From positions 89,762,649 through 89,826,648 of the forward strand of contig OU015498.1 in assembly GCA_907164885.2 (NCBI GenBank): a stretch of 64,000 nucleotides of DNA, read 5' to 3'. This DNA is from Dolomedes plantarius (Eukaryota; Arthropoda; Arachnida; Araneae; Dolomedidae). The position numbers and the translations under genes were made by a program. The notes under the pieces were generated by a model, which ran no database searches, was not told where the DNA came from, and was given only the letters and a program-made list of their open reading frames with translations. Every line of letters starts with the position of its first letter. Position 1 is the stretch's first letter. Of the stretch, positions 34,530-45,818 are shown one piece after another.

Positions 34530-35499
34530 TAAACTTTATATTTAAAGTCTTGTAAGCAATAATCGAACAACTTTGATATAAAAATTCTATTAGCTTATCC
34601 TACTTTTAAATAATTGAATATGTATTTTAGCCAATTGTATATTTTAAACCGTTAACTGATGAAAATGATAACTATGAGAGTTTGGTATATGCTTATATTA
34701 TAAAATATCCAGCAAAGTTTTATTCTTAACAAAACTAATTTTAATTTTAAAATATATAGTAACTATTTTCTTATATAAAGCAAAAATATTGTCTACGTAT
34801 AACACTACCGCTGTAAGATTTAAACCTTGGTCAATTTACTTCTAAAATGAACTCATGTAAATATCTTCTAAACATGATAAAGTCTGTATTATTTCTGTTG
34901 CTGTAAGGATAAAATATTTTGGTAATTGCATGTAGAAAACTATCTTATACGAAAGTATATTAAAAATTTTAATTTGATAACATTTATGTATATATATTTA
35001 TGTTATTAAAAAGGAAGTCTAAAGGTTGTATCGCAATTTAGGTAATCGTTGAAAGCATGTAAGGTTAAAAATCATATATTAATAGTCTACATTTCTGGAT
35101 AAAATATAATATTTAGGATTAAAACTTGTAAATTTTATCTTTCAAGTCTTTATCTCTATAAAATATTTTTAATTTTAGTAAGCGTCTTAACTTACAATAT
35201 ATTTTCAAAGTTGTAAAAGTGCTTATGGTTTGAAATATATTCAAAACTGTACATAAACTATATAAAGATACTTAAATTGGTACATATATTTTTAAGTTTC
35301 AGGTTCTAGATGGTAATTGTATAATTTAAAGTCTTCATGTTTGCACATACCCCCTACTGTTGTAGGATTCAAACCATGATTCATTTAATTCTAAAATGAA
35401 CTCTTGTAAATATCTTCTAAACATGATAAAGTCTGTATTATTTCAGATAATGTAAGAATCTTCTCTATTAACATTGTGAGATAAATTTGTTACCTTCTC

Positions 35500-37970
35500 T
35501 TGCAGATTTAATAGTATGGATTGGTATGGTATGTGTATTTAATTTAAATAATTATCTAGATTGAATCATATTTCAGTTTTTATTTCTAATATTAAAAGGA
35601 AAAAAATAACTCTACTGGGGAATTCCCGCTTTGTTTAAATAATTTCATGTCTAAAAATATTCCTTGTTAGCTTTCATGGAATGTTTTTCAAGGTAAGATC
35701 AAATAATAATTTTTTCTATACTAAATGATACAATGGTTTCAAAGCTCTATCTAAATTATATTATACTGTAAAGTAATATTCTTAAGAAAAATTATAGATA
35801 TTTTAAACTTAACGCTTGTTGTAAAATAATTTCATGTGTAAAAATATCAAGTAAAAGGAAAAAAAATATTCGTTTTAGACTATCTATGTAAAAAATTTCT
35901 TATTATTTTGTATTATTTTGCGAATGTATCTATGTAAAATTATATATCACGTTAAAAAACATAGCAAAACAATTTTAAAGTCCTGAAAATAAGCCCTTCA
36001 ACTAAAAATATTTAAAGTTTTGAAAAATATACTCAAAACCATGTATTAAATTTTCTAAGTTTCATTTTTAATCAATAGATGACGTTATATTTATTTTTGA
36101 TAATTAATTTTAGTAAATTCATAAAAATATTCTCTCTGTTATAGAATATAATTCAATGAACTTTTTGATAATAATGTAGACTATTGCAGTATGCATATGT
36201 CGACAATTAAAAAATTTTTTTAGCGTAAATTTAATATCTTCTCTTGCAGATTTAATAGTATGGATTGGTATGTTATGTGTATTTAATTTAAATAATTATC
36301 TAGATTGAATCATATTTCAGTTTTTATTTCTAATATTAATAGGAAAAAATAACTCTACTGGGGAATTCCCGCTTTGTTTAAATAATTTTATGTCTAAAAA
36401 TATCCCTTGTTAGCTGTCATGGAATGTTTTTCAAGGTAAGATCAAATAATAATTTTTTCTATACTAAATGATACAATGGTTTCAAAGCTCTATCTAAATT
36501 ATATTATACTGTAAAGTAATATTCTTAAGAAAAATTATAGATATTTTAAACTTAACGCTTGTTGTAAAATAATTTCATGTGTAAAAATATCAAGTAAAAG
36601 GAAAAAAAATATTCGTTTTAGACTATCTATGTAAAAATTTCTTATTATTTTGTATTATTTTGCGAATGTATCTATGTAAAATTATATATCACGTTAAAAA
36701 ACATAGCAAAACAATTTTAAAGTCCTGAAAATAAGCCCTTCAACTAAAAATATTTAAAGTTTTGAAAAATATACTCAAAACCATGTATTAAATTTTCTAA
36801 GTTTCATTTTTAATCAATAGATGACGTTATATTTATTTTTGATAATTAATTCTAGTAAATTCATAAAAATATTCTCTCTGTTATAGAATATAATTCAATG
36901 AACTTTTTGATAATAATGTAGACTATTGCAGTATGCATATGTCGACAATTAAAAATTTTTTTTAGCGTAAATTTAATATCTTCTCTTGCAGATTTAATAG
37001 TATGGATTGGTATGTTATGTGTATTTAATTTAAATAATTATCTAGATTGAATCATATTTCAGTTTTTATTTCTAATATTAATAGGAAAAAATATCTCTAC
37101 TGGGGAATTCCCGCTTTGTTTAAATAATTTTATGTCTAAAAATATCCCTTGTTAGCTGTCATGGAATGTTTTTCAAGGTAAGATCAAATAATATTTCTCA
37201 TTTTTTTTCATGCTAGTATGTAATGTTCTGAAATAAATACTTTTTCCAAACTATTAAATTGATAATATGTTTTAAGTTTCAGGTTCTAGATGGTAATTGT
37301 ATAATTTAATGTCTTCAAGTTATGTTTAAATGGGTTTAAAGATATATCTAAGTTATATTATACTTGAAATTGATATTAGCATGAAAATTAAAGATATTTT
37401 AAATTTAACATCTGTTTTCAATAATTTTATGCGTAAAAATATCCTTGTTAGCTTTCATGGAATGTTTTTTTCAATGTTCAAATAATATTTCTCATTTTTT
37501 TCATACTAGTATGGAATGTTCTGTAATAAATACTTTTTCCAAACTATTAAATTGATAATATGTTTTAAGTTTAAAAACCTAATAAAAAAAAATTTAAAGT
37601 AAAAGAAAAAAATATTCGTTTTAGTCTATCTATGTACAAATTTATTATTATTTTGTATTATTTAGCGAATGTATCTATGTAAAATTATATATCACGTTAA
37701 AAAACATAGCAAAACAATTTTAATGTCCTGAAAATAAGCCCTTTTTTTTTTTCGAACTACTAAGTTGATAATATATATATTTTAAGTTAGAATTCGACTA
37801 AAAACATTTAAAGTTTTGAAAAATATACTCAAAACCTTGTATTAAATTTTCTAAGTTTTATTTTTAAACAATAGATGACGTTATATTTATTTTTGATAAT
37901 TAATTCTAGTAAATTCATAAAATATTCTCTCTGTTATAGAATATAATTCACTGAACTTCCGACGATTCAT
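35500..37970. repeat. Tandem ~742-bp cassettes, right arm
   Basis: Mirror copies with CTACTGGGGAATTCCCGCTT at about 35,613, 36,356 and 37,098. On the plus strand each unit has a polypyrimidine-AG (AATATCTTCTCTTGCAG) and an exon-donor-like TTTTTCAAG|GTAAGATC. Confidence 0.9.
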
Positions 37971-38037
37971 AGCGTAACGGTATTACGTCGCTAAAAGTAG
38001 TCAGGTAATATTTCCTTAACGGGTTCAATTCCCATGG
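37963..38037 (+). promoter_or_regulatory. tRNA-like Pol III promoter, right arm
   Basis: Mirror copy with A box at 37,970-37,980 and B box at 38,022-38,032. Transcription would run outward, toward the element tip. Confidence 0.5.
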
Positions 38038-38654
38038 AAAATACTTTTAAAAGAAAAAAAAAGAAAAAAAAATATTTCTATATAAAACTGTGCACAGTTC
38101 TTCAAGTTGTTGCGTTGTTATATAACAATGTTGTGTTGTATAACAACGGGTGGTGGTGGGAAACAACTTAAAAATTTAAATTTTATTTTTTTTGTATATG
38201 TTTTATTATTCTTTTCAAAGGGTACCCTTAAGTGTATATATGTGCGCAGCGCAAATTTAATGCCTTCTCTTTTTAGATATAATAATGCAGTATGCTCATG
38301 TCAACAATTAAAATTTTTATTTCAGCATAAATTTAATATCTTCTCTTACAGATTTAATAATGCAGACTATTGCAGTATGCTCATGTTGTTAATTAACATT
38401 TTTATTTCAGCGTTAATTTAATATCTTCTCTTTTAGATTTAATAATTTGAATTGTTGCGATATGCTCGTGTCATGTCGGGTGGTGGTGGGAACAATTCTT
38501 TAAAAAATTATTTTTTTTCAGGTTTTTATAATTATTTTTAACAAAGTTTACTACTAGTGGGTAAGTGATTTATTTTCTACACTTAATTCTATTCATTAGT
38601 GGTTATACTTATGTAAAGTTGCAAAAATATACTCGTAACCTTATATTAAAAAAT

Positions 38655-38991
38655 TTCTAAGTCCCCAAAAATGTAGTTCTAGCTTTCAGCATCAGATGGC
38701 AGCACTGAAAAAAATATGCCCTGACCTCCAATCCTTGTACGAAATTTAGTTCCCTGTTTAACCGATAGGTGGCGTTCCGCAGAGCACATACTCCCTCCAA
38801 GATTCTGCTGAACTACAAGGTTCCACTCTTTCCCGCTAGGGGGCGATAGCAGCGCTGCCCTCTCCTGATTGGTCCAAATCGACCGCCAGGTGGCCAGCTG
38901 CACTCTGATTGGTCCACGTCACTCAGTTAGCTCCGCCCACTTTAAGCCCCTCCCCTTAATCCTGGCGCGGAACTGTCATTTTTATACTACT
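38655..38991 (-). promoter_or_regulatory. GC-rich promoter-like terminus, right
   Basis: Mirror image of the left terminus with the same CCAAT boxes (as ATTGGTCC at ~38,870 and ~38,908), GC boxes and terminal TATA-like motif. Orientation is inward, so both ends could fire toward the centre. Confidence 0.45.
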
Positions 38992-38997
38992 GGCCAA
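38992..38997 (+). repeat. Target site duplication GGCCAA, right copy
   Basis: Directly follows the terminal ATACTACT and matches 22,618-22,623. Confidence 0.88.
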
Positions 38998-39863
38998 AAG
39001 TTACTATGAAATCTTGAACAAGCAAAGGGTGTCTATAAATATCCTCCTTGGCAAGCCCCAGGCAGTTTAGAATATGGCCTGGAGAGGCTTCAGCAGTATT
39101 GCATTTAGAGCAAAAAGGGAAAGATTTTTGCCCCTGATTGTGAACAAGACACTTTAGGTGTCCACTAGCAAATCTGCTAATGGTGGTCTGCATCCTTCTG
39201 TTGCCCTTGACATTAAGGGAACCACCAGGAGATTTTCGGTCGTACCAGTGGTGTGTCGGAGGGGTCTTCCATAAATGCTGATTAATAAGTTTTCTTCTTG
39301 AGTAAATTTCAAGGTAAGTATCTAGCGAAGAAATAGGAAGTGAGGCTCTATCCTTAGCAAGAATATCAGCAGTCTCGTTTCCAAAAAATATGAGACGGCA
39401 CCCATTGTAAATATACCTCTTGTTGTTCAGAAAGGTCTTTGAGGATCTCCAGTATCGACAGTGAAGTTTTATCCCCGACTCTTGTTCAGCTGCTCAAGTG
39501 CTGAATGGCACTGCGGCTGTCAGTTAGGATCCAAATATCACGGTGAGAGGTTTCCTTTTTAATAGTTTTCAATCCCTCTTCAATGGCAATAAGTCCAGAT
39601 CTGAAAACTGAGCAGTAATCTGGATTCCTAAATTTGTAATGATTTGAGTTAGTAGGGTTCTTGATAAAAATACCACTGCCGCAGGCATTGTGTTCATCTT
39701 TACTGCCATCGGTATAAATTTGAATAGCAGTATGAGGGATTTGATTTATGATTTCAAGAGCAAGCTGATGCAAGTATTCTGGTAAGTCATATTTTTTGGT
39801 TTGTGAGGTTCTAGAGTTCAGCTTGGAAATGAACTCTAGGCAGCCCCTCCAGAGGGTTGACAA
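38998..39863 (-). pseudogene. LINE ORF2 fragment: RNase H and Cys-rich tail
   Basis: 39,863-39,486 holds an RNase H domain with IQIYTDGSKDEHNACGSGIF (first catalytic Asp) and DIWILTDSRSAIQHLSS (third acidic block, Asp). A TGA interrupts just after it at ~39,486, then the same or a nearby frame gives LQWVPSHIFFGNETADILAK (the His/Asp block). 39,193-38,987 has RMQTTISRFASGHLKC and FCSKCNTAEASPGHILNC, a zinc-knuckle-like tail, ending FIVTFG where the inserted element's terminus supplies a false stop. In life it would copy its RNA at a nicked target; here it is broken by stops, truncation and the insertion. Confidence 0.88.
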
Positions 39864-40045
39864 TTGGCCTCAAGGAGTGCCTTTCAACATTTTGGTCCAA
39901 TATGCCCATTAACTCCATCTGAGAAAAAGGGACTATTTCTCCTTAGTCTTTGATTGTTTGACCAACTTCTGAGGAATGAAGATGTTCGATTATGATCATA
40001 AAAACTGTAAAGTTTGTTGAAATATTTTACAAGCTATATACAGTT

Positions 40046-41603
40046 TTTTTCTATACTCTATAGAGTTAGACTCTATAGAGTTTCTTTGTAAACAGTATCA
40101 GGATTCTTCCATATCAATTTCATGAATTTTGAACACAAATTAAGTCGCATGGAGCATTTAAAAAATCTAAAAACCTTGAAAAATCTTTTTTGAGGAAAAC
40201 AGATTTAAAGTTTATTACTATATTTACCTTTATTACTTAGTTCGTAGAAGCTTCATAAATTATTTTTTACTTGAAAAAAAACTATTTTGGTGCTATTATC
40301 ATACAGAAATATATTTTTTTCACAATAACATAATCAATATTACAAAATAAAAGATTTGCTCAAATAAAGGCCCTCGGTCCCTTTACAAGCCAGATCATGA
40401 CTACCAAATCATTCCTCAGAAAAACTGAAATGTATGCACTATTTAAAAACCCATAACTTATTAGAATCTACCATATATGCTCCTTTCTTTAAAAAATGTA
40501 AATGCTTCCACAGTAGCGTACAAATCGCAGCACTTTCCCCTGTTAAGTAAAAAGAAATAACTTTTTTTATCTTAACAGGAAAATGCTGATATTTGCATCT
40601 TTCTATACAAATATTTTTAATAATTATAAGAAAAAAACTGCTTCAAGCTTCAACCCCTCCAGTAAAACTTTAAGGGATAAAAGTACAATATTTTCCAAAG
40701 TTTTTTAATTTATTATATATTTGCATTTTAAACCGATTTTACTTAAAAGGCAAATGCAACTCCTGCTAGACATGAATATTTTCATTTTCAACAAAGAATA
40801 GACCTTTTTCCGTTTTTAATTATACCCAGGGCTCCCACACCTTAGTTTTTAAACCCAGATAAGGGACAATACGTATTTATGGATTTTTTTCAAAAGTATC
40901 TCAAAATCTGGGTTTTTCCCTGGTAAGATATAGTAAAATATTTACATTTATCGTTGTATACATAATTTGTTTTGTAAATGTAATTATGTAAATTAATGAA
41001 TGTAAAATGGTAAAGCGGAGATCATTTCTATTAAATCGATTCTATTAAATAGATATATCTCTCTCCTAGGAAATCATCCCAGAATTTCGATATTTGTTGC
41101 GTAATAATATCAAAGATGGATTCAAAAATCCCAAATATATAATCTTATCACCCTTCGTGATTCATCCATTTGACTATTTTACATCATTCTTCTGAGTTCG
41201 TAAAGAGAGTTTTTTCATAAGTTAATAGAGTCACAACAAAACACACGCATTCTCTCTTTAAACAAACTGTAAACGATCGTACGATGGCAGGATAAATAGA
41301 TATCATAAAAATTGTCGTTCCTGAATACCTAAAACAGAGCTGGTAGAAGAAGCAATAGAATGAGCATGTTCTACACGACAAGAAGCACGAATATAAAAAA
41401 ATAAAAATGGAAAGATCTTCAGCAAATTAATTTGAAGATGAATGATGAAATGGATTCAATCTGCCGAGAATTAAATAAATTAACCTTAACTTCAAATAAC
41501 CTTAGAAAATGTACTATCTTATTTGTATTTTTAATCCTTTTTAATAATAAAAAATATTTTTTTAAATGCTGGATTTTTTTAAAAATTCAATCTGGGTTTA
41601 TTT
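40046..41603. other. Non-coding stretch
   Basis: AT-rich DNA with a 12-bp ACTCTATAGAGT dyad twice at 40,053-40,081, at the LINE's truncated edge. Nothing else supportable. Confidence 0.45.
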
Positions 41604-42029
41604 CATTTTTACCATGTTTTTATTAACTTGCTTTCTTGTTTGTTTGTCCCTTACAAATCTTGCAATCGATTTTTAACTAACTTCCCGACTAGCTAGACAT
41701 TTGAAAGTTTTAGAATAGCTCAGAACACGATGTCCATGCATTTTTCCAATACTTTTAGCCATCTTTAAGCAGAATTAAATTAATTTTCAGTTATTTTCAG
41801 TTAATTTTGTTTTGTAGACTGGTGCAGCCATCTATCGGCCGGAACGGGAACTAGAAGTTAAATGCAAGTTAACTTCCAATTAACTTCATTTTCTTTCAAG
41901 TTGATGGGATAATTCAACAAAAAATTTTTTTTAAAATTATTTATTAATACATAGAATTGTCAAGTTTATATGGTTCAACAGAAAATTTAAAAACATGGTA
42001 TATAAAAAGTTCTTTTTATCTTGTAATTA
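41604..42029 (-). mobile_element. MITE family A, copy 2
   Basis: Inverted relative to the copy at 3,300, with the same ACCATGTTTTTA ends and internal TAGATGGCTGCACCAG block. It extends to the shared outer segment CTTTTTATCTTG.AATTA. Confidence 0.72.
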
Positions 42030-42777
42030 TTCTCGCCGAGACCCCTGATTATGGCCACAAAGAAGCATTCTCTTCTGGGAGACGTTTCCACCAGTTCAGT
42101 ACTGATTTGTGAAAAAATTTCCAAATTTTTTTCGCAATGTATTTTTATAATTATGCATATAATTAACACACACTCGTAGATGCATCAGATAAAATAATAA
42201 TCTCTATATGTACTTCAGATATTTTACATTTTACAAAGTGTACATGAATCGATTTACATGTGTTAAGGAGGATAATAATTTTCTTCACTTGAAGAGCTAA
42301 ATGAGGGGACAGACATACGAAAATCGATAGCATTCGCACGATAAGTTTAATTGAAATTGCACACTGATGCATTAGATTCTTAATCTAATGCATCCGTCGA
42401 ATTCATGAATATTCATTCCCGGTGTTAAAGCATGAATTTTCTCTAAGTACTTTCCTAATCAGTCATTAGCAAGTACATATTCTTGGAATTTCTTTTTATG
42501 TATCTTAAATTAGAAATTTGAACACAGAGCGTGATTTTTTTAAAATTTGAATTTTTTAGTCATTTTCTGACGTCTATCAGCAAAAAATATTGAAATCCAC
42601 TTTTGAGTAATTTTAAAAAAAATTTAAAACATAAATTGAAAAAAAAATATAAATTGAAAGAAAAAAAACAAATTGAAAAAAAAATAAAGTAAATTAAAAA
42701 ATAAAAGTTTTGATAATCGTACGTACTGAATTTAAAGCTCTATTTTCAGATTAATAAAATGAATTTTAAAAAAAATT
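42030..42777. other. Non-coding stretch
   Basis: AT-rich. 42,640-42,700 is a run of AAATTGAAAAAAA-like repeats. No gene seen. Confidence 0.45.
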
Positions 42778-42868
42778 CAGGTAGTTTCTTCTAACGAAAC
42801 TACCGTGGGTTATTAACGTAGGATTACTTATAGTTGCTTACCTCTTTTGTATGTATGTATGTATGTGT

Positions 42869-42935
<67 letters not shown>

Positions 42936-43107
42936 TTTGACGCATTCTGGTACTTTTCCGTTTAACTGTTTACTGCTTGCCTAAATGATACGACTGGGTT
43001 TGGCGCGCTGCCAAAATTATAACTCGCGGGGTACGGACGGACAGTTTCAGCGTCTGAAATTTTGCTATCCGGAGGACCGTTATGGAGGAACGTAATCCTA
43101 CGTTAAA
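42778..43107 (+). mobile_element. MITE family C, copy 1
   Basis: Begins with a stem-loop GGTAGTTTC..GAAACTACC, then TTAACGTAGGATTAC, and ends GTAATCCTACGTTAA, an inverted match. The middle contains (GTAT)n and (TA)n at 42,851-42,930, then ACTGGGTTTGGCGCGCTGCC. Two further copies follow at 43,353 (inverted) and 44,328. Confidence 0.72.
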
Positions 43108-43267
43108 ATATGCATCAGCTAATGTTAAATTGAACTGTTATTTCGGACTAGACTGAGGTGGAATCCCCTAGTGCCACCTTAATTTATAATGAAACCTCGC
43201 AAGGTTGATATCTGGGGAGCTCTTACTCTCCTAACACCCCTACAAACCCCTCGGAAAGACAAGAATT

Positions 43268-43985
43268 AAAGACAGGATTTCCCAGCCTTTTAACGTTTGC
43301 GGCACCCTTGAGTATGACATTAGTAAGTCGGAGCACGCTTGTTAGAATTTTAGTTTTAACGTAAGATTGCGTTCGTCCATAACGGTCCTGCGGAAAGGAA
43401 AATTTCAGACGCTACAACTGTCCATCCATCCGTCCTCGCGAATTATAATTTTGGCAGCGCGCCAAACCCAGTCTATTATAGTTAAACAGAAAAGTACCAA
43501 GATGCGTCAAAATTTTGACTACATATATGCATATATATACATACTAAAGAGGTAAGCAACGGTAAGTAATCCTGCGTTAATAATACGCGGTAGTTTCGTT
43601 AGAAGAGACTACCTGAATTTTTTTTTTCAATTTTTTTAAATATTAAATCAAAGCAGAATTTATATCAGGACCGTGTCAAATTTAAGTTCAAATAAATACC
43701 TATTCCCTTGTAGATTTATTTACTTATTTATTGAAATATATAATTAACAAACGCCAGAATAGAATGTACAATTTCAAAAATAACCATAGGATTCAGTGTA
43801 GTTCACTTGAGGACTACAATGGAAATCACTAAAAATAGTTTTGCTTTATAAATGTGAGACTTAGAAACTTGATATAATGTGTTGCTTGGAGAACAAATGT
43901 TTTGTATCAACTTAATATTTTTTTTGTTTAGCCCCCGAAAAAATCTCGCCTCACCCTAAAGTGTCACGGAGCACCGGTTGGTAAT
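43268..43985. mobile_element. Possible hAT-like repeat carrying a nested MITE
   Basis: The left edge CAGGATTTCCCAGCCTTTTA and the complemented right edge CCAGTGATTACCAACCGG look like diverged hAT-type ends, both next to GC-rich GCGGCACC/GGAGCACC. MITE C copy 2 lies within. No clear 8-bp duplication. Confidence 0.3.
43353..43616 (-). mobile_element. MITE family C, copy 2 (inverted)
   Basis: The reverse complement of copy 1, beginning with TTTTAACGTAAGATTGCG and ending GGTAGTTTCGTTAGAAGAG. It lacks the long (TA)n tract. Confidence 0.75.
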
Positions 43986-44084
43986 CACTGGTATAGGTGA
44001 ACCAACATCATCCCCTGGGACCACCTCAACACTTTCCGGGGATGACATCTTGGGATCTCTTACCCTCCTCCCATTCCTACAAAT

Positions 44085-44300
44085 CCCTCGGGGGGGGGGG
44101 GGAGTCCCTGGTGTACAGCGTGCTGGTTTTCGGTGCTGAGGGTGCTTGGATCGAATCCCGGCGTTGCGCCACTAAAAACCTCCGTTTGTGTTGTCCATTC
44201 ATAGGGAGTAATGCTAGTCCGCCTATATGGTGCCCCCATAATAAAATGGCTAGCAACACTGCGTCGTTCTATGGCGGTAAGGATATTGTCCAAGAAACCG
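44085..44300 (+). mobile_element. tRNA-derived SINE, copy 1
   Basis: After a G15 run, an A-box-like TGGTGTACAGCGTGCTGG and a B-box-like GGATCGAATCC lie ~33 nt apart, followed by a body (CGCCACTAAAA, CTCCGTTTGTGT, ATGGCTAGCAA) shared with 58,725-58,945. Internal Pol III boxes plus a repeated body define a tRNA-derived SINE. Confidence 0.72.
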
Positions 44301-44327
44301 TATGCCTGCCGCATTCGAGAAAAAATT

Positions 44328-44557
44328 TCAGGTAGTCTCTTCTAACAAAACTACCGCGGGTTATTAACGTAGGATTACTTATCGTTGCTTACCTCTTTTC
44401 TTTTTTTTCCTTTTTTTTTTTGACGCATTTTGATAACTTTTTTTTAAACTGTTTACTGCTACTGGGTTTGGCGCACTGCCAAAATTATAACTCGCGACGC
44501 AGGACAATTTTTTCTCTTCGCAGGACCCTTATTGAGGGAACGTAATCCTACGTTAAA
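44328..44557 (+). mobile_element. MITE family C, copy 3
   Basis: GGTAGTCTCTTCTAACAAAACTACC, then TTAACGTAGGATTACTTAT, to GGAACGTAATCCTACGTTAA. It has shrunk internally relative to copy 1. Confidence 0.72.
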
Positions 44558-44847
44558 AAACAAAACAAAAAATCCCCCCCGGAAGGGCAAGGATTGAGGA
44601 TTGTGTACTAACCCTACAGGATTCCCTCACCTCAATGTTAACCTATGGAGAAAATTTGTCTACTTTTTACGGCTACATAAATGCCGATAAACCAATAAAA
44701 ATGGTATTTTCAAATAGCCTGAACTATTCTGCACCTTGCAACAGGATTCATTTCATAAATTTCGTCCACCAAAGAAATGTAGGAGCGTTTAAAATACTAT
44801 ACCAGATTTGTCCCCCGAATAATTTAAATTTTAAAGTATTATTTGCA

Positions 44848-45818
44848 TCTCTCTCTATTCTAAAAAAAAAGTAACTGGCGCCGCCGCCGCTGTCAAAAGC
44901 TTGTCACGCTATCTCCTCCGAAACCGCTGGGGGTATGGGGTCGAGACCGATACCAATATATGCAGAAAAATACGGGGAAGAAAGTAAGACATGTCTCATC
45001 TTCGTCGGACTTTAAAGTTTTCTTTTATTTTATGTTTTGTGGGAAAATATTGACTTTTTCATGTTCAAATTACGATACCTCGCCAAAAATTAATCGCAGA
45101 ATTTTGATCTTTTTACAATCTAAGACTACAGACATTTCTCCTTCAAACAAGACCTCATTTGTTTAAAAATAATTTAAAACAGACTAATATTTTCATCAAA
45201 ATATTAAACCCACTTTTTCGAGAAATATCGTCACATATATGGATGTAATATCGATGCTCCTCGAGTTTTTATCTTACAAAGAAAATATTTACATCATCTG
45301 GAAGATGAAAGCTTTCTCATTCATATAAACCTCATTTCAAGTCTCTATCTTAAAATTTCGACTTTGTAATTGAATTTTAAAGCTGAAACAGTGATTCCCC
45401 TCCGCAATGATTCCCCTTCAACAGTAAATGGATGGAAGCTGTTGCATTGCCCGAGAATCACCCCTATGTATCTCGCTATTAGCAACTTATTCCTTGAACT
45501 TGCTGTGCCATGATTGGCGCTGTGCTTAAGCGCGCTGCTCGTATGCGATAGTCCCCGGTTCGATCCGGTTTACGCTCATTTTTACTAATTATTCTAAATA
45601 TTTGAATTTTATTCTTTTAATTCTTATTATGTTTTTTATTTTACTTATCTGAAGAAGGCTTAATTTTTATTTTACTGCTGAGCACATATTTTCTGATGTA
45701 CATATCTTGCTACTGGAGGTAAAGTCGTAAGACCATGTCATTCCAACAAACTCAATATACCTTGACCTTGACCCTAACAGAGGAGCCAACGTAGCGAGCC
45801 TAGGGGCGAATCCCCTAG
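44848..45818 (+). mobile_element. Non-autonomous Helitron, 971 bp, nested in MITE B
   Basis: It starts TCTCTCTATTCT directly after an A and ends with the hairpin CTAGGGGCGAATCCCCTAG directly before a T. That gives 5'-TC, a terminal hairpin, 3'-CTAG and insertion between A and T, all Helitron hallmarks. The interrupted MITE sequence resumes on each side. A second copy of the same family begins at 63,558. No protein is encoded. A tRNA-like block lies at 45,513-45,580. Confidence 0.82.
45513..45580 (+). promoter_or_regulatory. tRNA-like A/B boxes inside the Helitron
   Basis: TTGGCGCTGTGCTTAAGCG (A-box-like) and CCGGTTCGATCCGG (a strong B box). The spacing is compatible with a tRNA, but the arms do not fold well. 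Either a captured tRNA fragment or a SINE. Confidence 0.45.

Larger units (their letters stand above)
22624..38991. mobile_element. 16.4-kb palindromic Polinton-like element
   Basis: The whole segment is an inverted repeat: left arm 22,624-30,795, spacer 30,796-30,815, right arm 30,816-38,991. Paired coordinates sum to 61,611-61,615 throughout. The termini are AGTAGTATAAAA and its complement, directly flanked by GGCCAA on both sides. A 6-bp duplication and 5'-AG start are reported hallmarks of Polinton/Maverick elements, which insert through a retrovirus-type integrase. However, there is no unique core and no recognisable polymerase B, integrase, ATPase, protease or capsid gene. It therefore probably depended on a helper and is assigned to the class by its ends only. 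A snap-back replication product of one end of a linear, protein-primed element would have this form. Arms are almost identical, differing by a few homopolymer lengths and rare substitutions. Confidence 0.85.
30816..38991 (-). repeat. Right arm of the palindrome
   Basis: The inverted copy of the left arm. Differences that can be read directly include one more A in gene B (33,771-33,776, six A against five in the left copy), one more A near 38,060, one fewer A near 37,920, an A/G change near 30,859 and a C/T-type change near 30,995. Everything else compared by eye was identical. Confidence 0.95.
38992..40045 (-). mobile_element. 5'-truncated LINE (non-LTR retrotransposon), main part
   Basis: The minus strand encodes the C-terminal part of a LINE polyprotein. 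Upstream of ~39,900 it reads LVKYFNKLYSFYDHNRTSSF, with a frame break near 39,890 and a TGA at ~39,874. It is 5'-truncated near 40,045, as LINEs often are. Its 3' end lies beyond the palindrome at 22,617-22,556. Confidence 0.85.

Noticed and set aside
22624..38991. Palindrome as a plain fold-back sequencing artefact
   Set aside because: Both ends stop at exact termini with a 6-bp duplication, and the flanks are different parts of one LINE. An artefact at the centre only is still possible, so this is kept as a caution.
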